Origin: an uncultured Lentisphaeria bacterium
Lineage (GTDB): Bacteria; Verrucomicrobiota; Lentisphaeria; Victivallales; Victivallaceae
Assembly: GCA_937888615.1 (NCBI GenBank)
Contig: CALABZ010000069.1
Location: forward strand, 1 to 13,470
Length of the DNA: 13,470 nt
Reading direction: 5' to 3'
Part shown: piece after piece, positions 1-6,269 of the stretch
Position numbering within the stretch: the stretch's first letter is position 1
Layout: every line of letters starts with the position of its first letter
Made by a program: the position numbers and the translations under genes
Notes under the pieces: model-generated
The model's input: the letters and a program-made list of their open reading frames with translations, nothing else
Told to the model about the DNA's origin: nothing
Database searches by the model: none

Positions 1-369
1 GCCGGTGATCTCGCCGGAGACCCGCAGTTCGTCCATGAGATCGCGCATGGCCAGAGCGTTTTTGATATTCGCCGGCGTGAAAAATTCGCCCCGGGTGTTC
101 AGCACTTCCGCCCCCTTGTCAATGGCGCGGTCCGCCAACGGAATATCGGCGGTGATCACCAGATCGCCGGGCTCAAGGTGTTCGACGATCCAGTCGTCCG
201 CGCCATTGAATGCGGTTCCGGCGGCCACGCAGCGAATCGACGCGGATTCCGGCAGGCGCGGCGAGTGGGCGGCGACGAACACGGTTTCGACTTTTTCCCG
301 TTCGCCCACTTTGCAGAGAACGTCTTTCAATGGACGCGGCATGGCGTCGCAGTCAACCAGAATCTTCAT
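1..369 (-). CDS. YaiI/YqxD family (DUF188) protein, 3' end cut by window edge
   Basis: This frame starts at ATG 369-367 and stays open to base 1, giving 123 residues with the C-terminus missing. It begins MKILVDCDAMPRPLKDVL. It carries the family hallmarks: an N-terminal [V]D.DA.P segment, the central GDLVITADIPLA segment near residues 73-84, and the later T-x-GEFFTPANIK / MRDLMDELR pair near residues 97-117. YaiI/YqxD proteins are small, about 150 residues, and are usually described as PIN-like or NYN-like. Their substrate is not established. The conserved acidic residues (D6, D8, D80) would be the candidate metal-binding site. A GAAGGA Shine-Dalgarno sequence lies about 8 nt upstream of the ATG and supports this start. 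Only about 15-30 residues should be missing. Codon use is GC-rich like the core genome, unlike the AT-rich genes just upstream, so this probably marks the left border of an acquired stretch. Confidence 0.9.
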   Translation of the reverse strand, partial: MKILVDCDAMPRPLKDVLCKVGEREKVETVFVAAHSPRLPESASIRCVAAGTAFNGADDWIVEHLEPGDLVITADIPLADRAIDKGAEVLNTRGEFFTPANIKNALAMRDLMDELRVSGEITG

Positions 370-435
370 GCGTTTAATCCTTCGCGGTTTCGCGGTTTTA
401 TCAAAGATCAGAGAACCCGATGTTTTCCTGTTAAA

Positions 436-758
436 TCAGTCTTCGTGATTTTTATTTTCTTCTTCCGTATTCTTGTTTGCGGGCGGCTCCCCAGTCAAAG
501 AAGCGCCACAATGATAACAATACTTCGGTCTGCACCGAGGTTCAAGCCTTTTTTGGCAATAAGGGCAACGAAATTGAAGCGAGATAAAAATCACATATAG
601 CCACAATAAACGAAAATAAGAGGCAAAAAACACAACGCAAAAATCTTATACCCCAATCTGGCACTCCATACGCCCCCAACACCTAACACAACCAAAACCA
701 ACAAATTTGTATAAAATTTCTTATACTGTTTTTGAAAAATACTATCCGGCCCCTTCAT
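436..758 (-). CDS. Small membrane protein with C-terminal zinc ribbon, split by an apparent -1 frameshift
   Basis: Two overlapping frames together make one sensible protein of about 107 residues. Frame one starts at ATG 758-756, with AGGAG about 10 nt upstream. It encodes MKGPDSIFQKQYKKF, then a hydrophobic helix (residues about 17-30), and runs to a stop at 591. Frame two is open from about 633 to 436. It encodes a second hydrophobic helix (LLWLYVIFISL), then a zinc ribbon CPYC-x12-CYHC, then a polar acidic tail. Each frame alone is half a protein: one has a membrane helix without the ribbon, the other a ribbon without a proper start. They join by a -1 shift at T TTT TTG (630-624). The protein would be a two-helix membrane protein with a cytoplasmic zinc finger. 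Its function is unknown. A mutational indel, a sequencing error or true programmed frameshifting could each explain the split. Confidence 0.65.
624..630 (-). other. Slippery heptamer T TTT TTG, candidate -1 frameshift site
   Basis: On the minus strand the zero-frame codons read TGT TTT TTG, so the heptamer fits the X XXY YYZ form of -1 slippery sites. Slipping back by one base enters the frame that encodes the second membrane helix and the zinc ribbon. The zero frame would otherwise stop 33 nt further on. The six-base run could equally be an indel hotspot or a sequencing error. Confidence 0.45.
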
Positions 759-882
759 AATATCACTTCTCCTGATTAATACCCCTTGCACTTGACAAGA
801 CACTCGCCAAATCTGCCAAAATTACAAACTTTTAGCATAAAAAATTCCTCTCTATTTGCTCTTTAGCTAATAAATAAAAATT

Positions 883-1851
883 TTATTTTTTTATTTTCGG
901 CGTAAAAAATTTATTCTTTAAAATTTCTATTTTATCACCATCTATAAAAACAATATTATTCTTCAAGGCATTATTTTCTATTCCTTCACATACTCTTTCA
1001 ATTGCATTTTCTGTATATTTTCCTGATATGATAATTGCAAATTTCGAAATTCGTTCTTTTCTTCGTGTATATATATTATAGAATGGCATTTTAAATGCTG
1101 AATCTGCTTGTGAGATTAATTCTTCAATCTGTGACTTTATTCCTCCATTTACATCGCCAAATTTGATTTGAGCCCCCCAATGTTCCAAGTCATCAAATTC
1201 AGAAAGTCTAGCAAAAACGAAATCTTTCCCATATTCTCTTTTGCCATGATTATATTTCACATTAGTGAATCCTAATTTTCGTAAAATAGGAAGAACAACA
1301 TGTAGGGAAAAATCACTTTCGTTATCTGCGGCTAAATTTATTGGTTCAACATCTAATGCAATCAACGTTGCGCCATCAATTTCCTCTATCAACTGTTCGG
1401 CTTGTTCCACGACATGAATCAACAAGTCAGACTCAATATCAGCGGAGAAATACATTGAGATATATGCACCATCATCATCATATGAATCGATTTTTACGTC
1501 TTTTATCTCATTACTACGCTCCTCAATTAATGTTTTCTTTCTTTCCATGTATCGTTTTAAGCCTATTGGTGCGTTCCAATATTTTCTTGTTTCTACGTCT
1601 TCAAAAATAACATGGACTTTAGAATCACTGATTCTTTGAACTTCTATGGGAAGTGTATCAAGCACTATACAGTCATCTTCTTTTGCCTTGCATATCGTCA
1701 ACCTCAATTCCATAGGCAATTCATCTATTCTCAAATCTTTTAGGCATGATTTAGGGCAATACCAAACCTCTCCATCATCTGAATCAAGGATTTCATCATT
1801 GATTTTTACGTTAACAAATTCACCATTTTTCCCATTAATCTCAATAGACAT
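883..1851 (-). CDS. Mrr-like PD-(D/E)XK restriction endonuclease-like protein
   Basis: This 322-residue protein has no signal peptide or membrane helix. Its C-terminal half (about 175-315) has the layout of the Mrr-type nuclease fold. An E178-led helix (FSLHVVLPILRKLGF) is followed by G-K-D210-F, then GAQIK with Q228 and K230 as the PD-(D/E)XK-like D...QxK site. A strand/helix segment FAIIISGKYTENA comes next, and then VFIDGDKIEIL, which matches the typical Mrr ending of LIDG plus a hydrophobic patch. Mrr-type proteins cleave DNA, often modified DNA, in restriction or anti-phage roles. Residues 1-170 are acidic and match nothing I recognise; they may form a specificity or sensing domain. No methyltransferase lies beside the gene. 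The gene is markedly AT-rich, with many AAA, ATT and TTT codons, against GC-rich flanks, which suggests horizontal acquisition. The start ATG at 1851 has only a weak AAGG upstream. The nuclease call is fairly firm; the biological role is inference. Confidence 0.7.
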   Translation of the reverse strand: MSIEINGKNGEFVNVKINDEILDSDDGEVWYCPKSCLKDLRIDELPMELRLTICKAKEDDCIVLDTLPIEVQRISDSKVHVIFEDVETRKYWNAPIGLKRYMERKKTLIEERSNEIKDVKIDSYDDDGAYISMYFSADIESDLLIHVVEQAEQLIEEIDGATLIALDVEPINLAADNESDFSLHVVLPILRKLGFTNVKYNHGKREYGKDFVFARLSEFDDLEHWGAQIKFGDVNGGIKSQIEELISQADSAFKMPFYNIYTRRKERISKFAIIISGKYTENAIERVCEGIENNALKNNIVFIDGDKIEILKNKFFTPKIKK

Positions 1852-1864
1852 TTGATATTTTTCC

Positions 1865-1876
1865 CTTTTTAAAAAG
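1865..1876. repeat. 12-bp perfect palindrome upstream of the nuclease gene
   Basis: The sequence ctttttaaaaag is its own reverse complement. It lies 13 nt upstream of the nuclease start codon. It could be an operator or a weak hairpin, but its all-A/T core means chance occurrence in AT-rich DNA is quite possible. Confidence 0.3.
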
Positions 1877-1931
1877 AATTAAGTTGATCTTTCTCTGTGG
1901 TAGCCAGGTGCTTGATGGTGTCGTCGGTATT
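1869..1931 (-). pseudogene. Possible remnant of a second flavin reductase 3' end
   Basis: In the gap between the lipoprotein and nuclease genes, one minus-strand frame reads NTDDTIKHL and then 11 more residues to a stop. The flavin reductase-like protein encoded upstream ends NTDDSVKRL plus 12 residues and a stop. Six of nine residues are identical and the other three are conservative changes, at the same distance from the stop. By eye, bases 1903-1931 match 2304-2332 at 22 of 29 positions. The similarity stops upstream of NTDD. The simplest reading is a decayed duplicate of the gene end, left after recombination placed the lipoprotein gene between the copies. The match is short, so coincidence is not excluded. 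Confidence 0.4.
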
Positions 1932-1939
1932 TCGGAAGC

Positions 1940-2263
1940 CTATTCCGCGATTGTCTGCCACTTTTCGGGTCGGGATTCTTTTATGCGGTTGGACAAATTG
2001 AGAATATCCCGACAATAACTGTCTTGATATTTGGGGGGTGCCTCGTCGGAATTATATCTGCCGGATAATTTCCTGCCATCTTTTAGATAAATTAAGATAT
2101 GCTGAGAATGCGAAGTTGATATCCATTCGATATCACCATTCTCTAAAACATTGATGATTTCCGCGGTAGTCATCTTTTTGGGATTTTTGACATTGATCGA
2201 GCTACGACAGCCTCCCAATATGAATGCGGCTGATACGACGAATAACAATATTATCCTTTTCAT
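1940..2263 (-). CDS. Small predicted lipoprotein
   Basis: This is a 107-residue protein. Its N-terminus is a lipoprotein signal: MKR, a hydrophobic stretch, and the lipobox LGGC with Cys19 as the lipidation site. The mature part is about 88 residues. It has a mixed polar sequence, including a short segment ILIYLKDGRKLSGRYNSD that could form a beta hairpin. I do not recognise the family. The start codon is 3 nt after the stop of the flavin reductase-like gene, and an AGGAG lies 11 nt upstream, inside the end of that gene. The two are therefore probably transcribed and translated together. An envelope location is well supported by the lipobox; no role can be assigned. The 3' end abuts the possible flavin reductase remnant, suggesting this gene may have arrived through a local rearrangement. 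Confidence 0.8.
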   Translation of the reverse strand: MKRIILLFVVSAAFILGGCRSSINVKNPKKMTTAEIINVLENGDIEWISTSHSQHILIYLKDGRKLSGRYNSDEAPPKYQDSYCRDILNLSNRIKESRPEKWQTIAE

Positions 2264-2266
2264 AAA

Positions 2267-2770
2267 TCACAATGCTCCTAAATCATACCCTTTGCCGAGG
2301 TTGACGAGGCGTTTGACGGAGTCGTCGGTGTTGACGTGGGAGGCGACGATTTCACCGACGATCAGGGGGCAGTTGCCGGGACGGTATTCCGTCACGAGGC
2401 GGCATTCGAAGTTCGCCACCGCGTCGGCCAGCAGCGGTACCGCGACCTTTTCCGCCGACGTAAATTCCAGGCCGGACTTTGCGCCCTTGTCTTCGTGGTG
2501 TCCGTGGGTGGTTCCGACGTAAAGCGTTTCCTTCGCCATGGCGCTTGACGGATACGCGATCACAAATTCCCTGTTCTGCCGGATCAGTTCCAGCGTATAG
2601 GCGTTGTCGTCGATCCCAATCAAAAACATCGGCGGCTCGTCCGAACAAACGCAAACCCACCCGATCGCCATCAAATTGATCCGTCCCCCGGCATTCCGGG
2701 TAATCGCCAATACCACCTGTTCGGGATATTTTCGGCCCCAGGCCTCTTCGACTGTCGCTATTTTCTGCAT
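2267..2770 (-). CDS. Flavin reductase-like domain protein (FMN-binding split barrel)
   Basis: The 167-residue protein has the look of the flavin reductase-like (DIM6/NTAB) family. Near residues 18-35 is A-I-T-x(8)-N-L-M-A-I-G-W. It is followed by E-PPMFLIGI, the typical sheet in which the protein binds FMN. Then come a TLELIRQNREFVIAYPS segment and a GLEFTSAEKV...VANFECRL segment, as in the family. Members bind FMN/FAD and reduce it with NAD(P)H, or act as electron-transfer flavoproteins. The partner is unknown here. An ATG at 2785 is also in frame, but the ATG at 2770 is preferred because GGGAG lies 8 nt upstream of it. The gene has its own plausible promoter and is followed after 3 nt by a lipoprotein gene. 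A single-domain, cytosolic product is expected. Confidence 0.85.
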   Translation of the reverse strand: MQKIATVEEAWGRKYPEQVVLAITRNAGGRINLMAIGWVCVCSDEPPMFLIGIDDNAYTLELIRQNREFVIAYPSSAMAKETLYVGTTHGHHEDKGAKSGLEFTSAEKVAVPLLADAVANFECRLVTEYRPGNCPLIVGEIVASHVNTDDSVKRLVNLGKGYDLGAL

Positions 2771-2841
2771 AATGTCGTCTCCCATGAAAATGATTCATTC
2801 ATATTTCAGCACAAATATAACATGAGGAACGACATTATGCA
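2766..2841. repeat. 13-bp perfect inverted repeat around the flavin reductase promoter and start
   Basis: The arm tgcataatgtcgt (2766-2778) and the arm acgacattatgca (2829-2841) are exact reverse complements with 50 bp between them. One arm spans the start codon and Shine-Dalgarno spacer of the flavin reductase gene; the other covers the candidate -35 box. It may be a regulator-binding pair or a relic of a local inverted duplication. Confidence 0.45.
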
Positions 2842-2842
2842 A
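2814..2842 (-). promoter_or_regulatory. Candidate promoter of the flavin reductase/lipoprotein pair
   Basis: On the minus strand TTGCAT (2842-2837) and TATATT (2819-2814) are separated by exactly 17 bp. They fit a sigma70-type promoter, with transcription starting near 2807 and a leader of about 37 nt. The -35 match is poor and the -10 match good. The -35 box is overlapped by one arm of a 13-bp inverted repeat. Confidence 0.4.
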
Positions 2843-2861
2843 ACGCGTTCCGTCTGCAAAA

Positions 2862-2966
2862 TCACCTGCCTTTGACAAACGTATATTTTATCAATGGTTT
2901 GATGGATTCGGTTTCCACATGTCCCCAGACCTGCATATACTCATCTTGATCAAAGTTACCGGTATA
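2862..2966 (-). pseudogene. 3' fragment of a small gene split by the IS630 element
   Basis: On the minus strand, just outside the left end of the IS, a frame runs from TAT at 2966 to a TGA at 2862-2864. It encodes about 34 residues, beginning YTGNFDQDEYMQVWGHVETE. The composition is protein-like (W, mixed charges, no low complexity) and no start codon precedes it on this side of the IS. It fits as the C-terminal half of the small ORF whose 5' half begins at 3965. See that entry for the reconstruction. Confidence 0.55.
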
Positions 2967-2969
2967 ATA

Positions 2970-2992
2970 CTAATTCGCTTTCAAACATAGAC
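2970..2992 (+). repeat. Left terminal inverted repeat of the IS630 element
   Basis: It pairs with 3822-3844 on the other strand at 21 of 23 positions; the differences are at positions 4 and 17. The remnant transposase frame ends at a TGA inside this repeat (2981-2983), a compact arrangement typical of insertion sequences. Confidence 0.88.
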
Positions 2993-3770
2993 CATCCAGT
3001 CAAAAAGAGAGAATGATTTGATCGTTTGGGGATTCCTGGAAAGTTGAAACAAAACCTCGCACAGCCTGTCTTTCAATTGATCAAAACCCCTGTTTCCGGA
3101 CAAAGGGCGGCATAAACATAACGGTATTGCCGAATCCGTTGCGAAGGCAATCCGGGACGCACTTTCCGCGGAGCCCAGCAGGGCACCGGATTGGACATGC
3201 GTCCGAATATTCCCTCATCCTGAAAATAGACCTCCAATGGTTCATCGGGCGTGAGATTCAATTTTTCTCTGGCGGAAGCCAATAGATTCGGGTAGTTTTT
3301 TTTAAAGAGGAACGGGATTCCTCATTTCCATTGGGATGATAAGCATGCGGCATGATTTTCCGCCACCGGTTGCGATGCAGCAGATCATAAGCATAATCCT
3401 TGGGCACCTCATGCCCGACTTTCACTTCTGCGGCACATTTTACCGCGTGAGCCGTGACGATGACTCCTCGCCCTGCTTTTTCCTGCAATGATTGGAGCAA
3501 CTCCAATTCCGCCGCTTCCGAAAGGATGAAATGACGACGACCGCCTCGACCGACAAGGGCATAATGATCAGGACCATTTGTATTATAAAGCCAAGTCCAT
3601 TGTACCACTGTTTTATAGGATACGGAACAAATACTTGCAACTTCCCGCACGCTGATCGAGGGCGTTTTAAGCCGCAGGTAAATCGCTTGCCAACGGCGGA
3701 ACTGATCAATACTGCAAGATTCTTTCATACGGAAAGAGATTTCGTCAAGAGTCAAATACGGTCGAATCAT
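2981..3770 (-). pseudogene. IS630-family transposase, frameshifted and missing its catalytic centre
   Basis: The start is ATG 3770 with GGAGG 6 nt upstream. Residues 1-150 form the DNA-binding part, with a helix-turn-helix near SVREVASICSVSYKTVVQW and the usual GRGGRR stretch after it. The reading frame then shifts by -1 at an A8 run (3303-3296). It enters SAREKLNLTP and YFQDEGIFGR, whose D is the first catalytic residue of the DDE domain. The frame goes on to CWAPRKVRPG and ALCPETG. At about 3084-3092 the sequence jumps to FDQLKDRLCEVL and an ending in FSLFDWMVYV, in a third frame; this is the normal C-terminus of the family. The segment in between should hold the second D (often DNAxWH) and the final E (NPIExxW). 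It is absent. About 263 codons remain of a usual 340-360. It is inactive as it stands. Confidence 0.85.
3296..3303 (-). other. A8 run, candidate -1 frameshift site in the transposase gene
   Basis: The zero-frame minus-strand codons are TTA AAA AAA ACT, containing the slippery heptamer A AAA AAA. A -1 slip continues into the catalytic-domain frame with AAC TAC CCG. Two overlapping frames joined at an A run are known in several IS families, including some IS630 members. A plain indel in a homopolymer is the alternative. Confidence 0.55.
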
Positions 3771-3821
3771 CGGCAACCTCCGGTTTGGATCGCCGATAAT
3801 ATAGCAATGTTATTAATGAAT

Positions 3822-3844
3822 GTCTATATTTGAAAGCGAAATAG
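3822..3844 (-). repeat. Right terminal inverted repeat of the IS630 element
   Basis: It is the reverse complement of the left repeat with two mismatches in 23. It lies about 50 bp upstream of the transposase start and could also contain its promoter. Confidence 0.88.
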
Positions 3845-3845
3845 T

Positions 3846-3965
3846 ATAAGTTTTTGATGCGCGCTGTTTGAACAGGATACAGAATGATAAAATCGGAAGC
3901 CCGAATAAACAGAGAATTTCGGATAAGAACGTTGTTTCAAGATGGGTGAAGACTTCAGAGATCAT
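3846..3965 (-). pseudogene. 5' fragment of a small membrane-protein gene split by the IS630 element
   Basis: The ATG at 3965-3963 lies 27 nt after the TPR gene stop and has AAGGG 5 nt upstream. The frame encodes 40 residues: MISEVFTHLETTFLSEIL, a hydrophobic helix that runs to about residue 32, and a basic KQRASKTY stretch at the IS boundary. If bases 2964-3845 (882 nt, a multiple of three) are removed, this frame continues directly into the fragment ending at 2862. That gives one 73-codon ORF with an N-terminal membrane helix and a polar C-terminus. Removing only the IS and one TA leaves the two parts out of frame. A 5-bp repeat TATAA at 2963-2967 and 3845-3849 accounts for the extra bases. 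The family is not recognised. It was probably the last gene of the toroid/TPR operon. Confidence 0.5.
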
Positions 3966-3992
3966 TTGAACCCTTGATCGGACAAGGATAGG

Positions 3993-6269
3993 TTACAGAC
4001 GTTTCAGGAGTTCCTCGGCATCCTGACGGTCGGCGGCGCTGTTGATTTTTTGCGCATTGCGAATGATTGATTTCAGGAGAGCGCGGATCGTTTCTTTGCG
4101 TTCCGGCGCGATTTTGCCGTCGAGCGGGATGGCGGTCCAGGCGGTGGCGATCGCTTCCTTGTATTCGCCGGATTGCTCCCGGGAGGTCGAGAGCTTCAGG
4201 ACGATCTCCTGCATTTTGTCCGCTTTCAAGTCGGTCAGCAGGAGTTCCTGCCAGGCGCGCCGGGCGGATTCATTTTTCCCATCGGCGCTCAGCAGGTCGG
4301 CGTACAGCATTTTCACCTTGAAATATTCATAGACCGGCTTCTGCGACAGGATCGTCTGGCAATGCTTGAGCGCTTCGGCTCGATTACCGCGCTCGGCTTC
4401 CAAAGCTGCAATCTGGTAATACAACTCGCAAACTTCCGGGGTATTGGCAAAAGTTTTACGGTAGCGGTTCAGGAACTTCAACTTCAATTCGGCTGAATTG
4501 AAATGCGGCAGTAAAGCGGCCAGTTCCGCAGGGGTGAAATCCGGCCGGGCCAGCAACTTACCGTACAACTCGTCACGGGTTCGAACATCCGGGATATGGG
4601 TTCCGGCCTGAATAATCAGAGGGACTGTTTCGGGGTGTTCGAGATGATTGGCGATGGCCCATTCGCCGAGTTTGCGGTAGTCGTCCACGGCGACGGTCTT
4701 ATCCTGCGGATAAAGCTCCAGGAGGCGTTTCGCGGATTCGAAACTGTCCGGGTCTTTGGGAAAACGTTCCAGAATTTCCCGGCAATACCCGATTTCTTCC
4801 GTGGGCGCTTTGCCGTTCAGGCAGGCGATGGCGAGCCGGAGCGCGGTTTTGCGCTGGGCGTCGGTCAGGGTTTTCCGGGGCATGAGTGTTTTCAACTCGT
4901 TCAAGGCCTCCGCATGTTTTTTCTGGCGAATCAGGGACTGGACGATCAACAACGCGCTGTCCGGGTGAAATGGCCTCGGCCGCAGCAGTTCAATAGCCTT
5001 CTGATAATTTTCGGCCTTGTAATACGACTGGGCGGCGGTCAGGACCGCACGGTCTTTTTTTTCCGAATCAGGGGTTTGTTCGCTGAACCGGAGAAAATAG
5101 TCGGCGGCCTCCTGATAATTTCCGGCGTCCAGCAACAGGGCCGCGCATTCGGACAGTGCCGCGCCCGCGTCAGGAGTGGCCGAGGCGTAATTCAGGTAAT
5201 GGCGCAACAAAGCCAGCGCTTCTCCCTTTCGTCCCCCGGCGAGACAGGTGCGGGCGATGTTCAGCACAATCGGCGCATCGGCCGGGGTTATCCCATCGGC
5301 GGTGGCGGTTTTGACCGCTTTCTCAAAATCACCGATTCCCGCCAGCGCGGCGGCCCGGCGTACCCGCATGGACGAATTTTTGTTGTTTTCCGTGGCCAGG
5401 ATCACGTCCTGATAACGGCGGTGCTTGAGCATTTCATCGATCATGGCGACGTCGGTCGAACTGCGCGGGCGAACGCCGGGGGGCATCCGCAGTTGGAACC
5501 CGAGCAGTTTCAAGGCTTCCTGACAATAATAGAGCTGGTCGCTCAAATGCTGGAACTGTGGATCGGCGAACTGCGTCCCGGCGAGAGCCCAGGTATAATA
5601 TCGGGCGGCTTGAGTGAATGCGTCTTTTTTCTCCCGCTCACTGTTGGCGCGGATGCCGAGTCCCATGTATTGATCGCCGGCCAGGGTCATCAGCCGGGCG
5701 GCGCCTTCGGGAAGTTTCCGGGTACTCGTCTTTTCCGGCGGATAATAAAAATGGAGGGTTCGGATGATTTTCTTCAGGGGCTCGTTGTATTCGCCGTTCA
5801 GATTGTGACTGCGGATCTGGAGCATGAGAATTTTCAGCGCTGTATCCGGCTCGCCGTTATCCCGGGCCTGGCCCAACAGTTTATTGGCCGCCGCGCAAAG
5901 TTCCTGATATTCGAGGATCCCCCGGTCCTTCCAGTCCGAGGCCCGCCGGATCAACAAGGTCGAATGGTTCAACAAGTCGGGGGTGAGCCAACCGGAATGC
6001 GCGGCGATTTCCTTTGCCAGTTTCAGGTGTTCGGCGATCAATTCGGGATTGCTGCCGATGATGTATTCCTGCATGGCGGCGGCCCTGATTTTGTCGGGTT
6101 CCGAAAGTTTTTTGACATTGTCGTCGGCCAGAAGCACATTCAGGACTTTGCGGCATTCGTCCCATTTCCCCTGCTTGAATAGTTCCTCGGCGGTCTTCAC
6201 ATCGTTTCCGTGGAGCAGGAAAAATGGCGAAATGATAAGAGTCAAGATAAAGAATTTTCGTCTGTTCAT
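3993..6269 (-). CDS. Secreted TPR-repeat protein
   Basis: This 758-residue protein starts at ATG 6269, which overlaps the stop of the upstream toroid gene as ATGA. The open frame reaches upstream to 6440, but that part lies inside the neighbour and is not used. Residues 1-20 (MNRRKFFILTLIISPFFLLH) form a cleavable signal peptide, so the protein acts in the periplasm. The rest is almost wholly helical with repeated TPR-like pairs. Examples are AADYFLRFSEQTPDS / AAQSYYKAENYQKAIELL, LIVQSLIRQKKHAEALNELK, and near the C-terminus LYYQIAALEAERGNRAEALK / MLYADLLSADGKNESARRAW. No catalytic motif is visible. TPR proteins scaffold complexes, and the translational coupling points to the toroid protein as its partner. 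The protein could dock onto that protein's C-terminal region in the periplasm; this is inference. Codon use is GC-rich, like the core genes. Confidence 0.85.
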   Translation of the reverse strand: MNRRKFFILTLIISPFFLLHGNDVKTAEELFKQGKWDECRKVLNVLLADDNVKKLSEPDKIRAAAMQEYIIGSNPELIAEHLKLAKEIAAHSGWLTPDLLNHSTLLIRRASDWKDRGILEYQELCAAANKLLGQARDNGEPDTALKILMLQIRSHNLNGEYNEPLKKIIRTLHFYYPPEKTSTRKLPEGAARLMTLAGDQYMGLGIRANSEREKKDAFTQAARYYTWALAGTQFADPQFQHLSDQLYYCQEALKLLGFQLRMPPGVRPRSSTDVAMIDEMLKHRRYQDVILATENNKNSSMRVRRAAALAGIGDFEKAVKTATADGITPADAPIVLNIARTCLAGGRKGEALALLRHYLNYASATPDAGAALSECAALLLDAGNYQEAADYFLRFSEQTPDSEKKDRAVLTAAQSYYKAENYQKAIELLRPRPFHPDSALLIVQSLIRQKKHAEALNELKTLMPRKTLTDAQRKTALRLAIACLNGKAPTEEIGYCREILERFPKDPDSFESAKRLLELYPQDKTVAVDDYRKLGEWAIANHLEHPETVPLIIQAGTHIPDVRTRDELYGKLLARPDFTPAELAALLPHFNSAELKLKFLNRYRKTFANTPEVCELYYQIAALEAERGNRAEALKHCQTILSQKPVYEYFKVKMLYADLLSADGKNESARRAWQELLLTDLKADKMQEIVLKLSTSREQSGEYKEAIATAWTAIPLDGKIAPERKETIRALLKSIIRNAQKINSAADRQDAEELLKRL

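Larger units (their letters stand above)
2970..3844 (-). mobile_element. IS630-family insertion sequence, internally deleted
   Basis: The element is 875 bp and is bounded by inverted repeats that start CTA(A/T)TTCGCTTTC and match at 21 of 23 positions. TA dinucleotides flank both ends (2968-2969 and 3845-3846), as expected for IS630/Tc1-mariner elements, which insert at TA. It carries a transposase gene in three frames that lacks its middle part. Full IS630 elements are usually about 1.1-1.2 kb, so roughly 270 bp is missing. It sits inside a small ORF at the end of the toroid/TPR operon. Without a complete catalytic domain it could move only with help from an intact relative elsewhere in the genome. 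Confidence 0.88.

Noticed and set aside
872..888. 8-bp A/T-only inverted repeat over the nuclease stop codon, as a terminator
   Set aside because: The stem has no G-C pairs and essentially no loop, and such palindromes are common in this AT-rich stretch.
2825..2875. Plus-strand mini-ORF of 12 codons with a GAGGAA upstream
   Set aside because: The good-looking start is simply the second arm of the 13-bp inverted repeat, and the frame stops after 12 codons.
4596..6182. Long plus-strand open frame of 528 codons
   Set aside because: It lies fully antisense to the TPR gene, has no recognisable domain, and is typical of shadow frames in GC-rich coding DNA.
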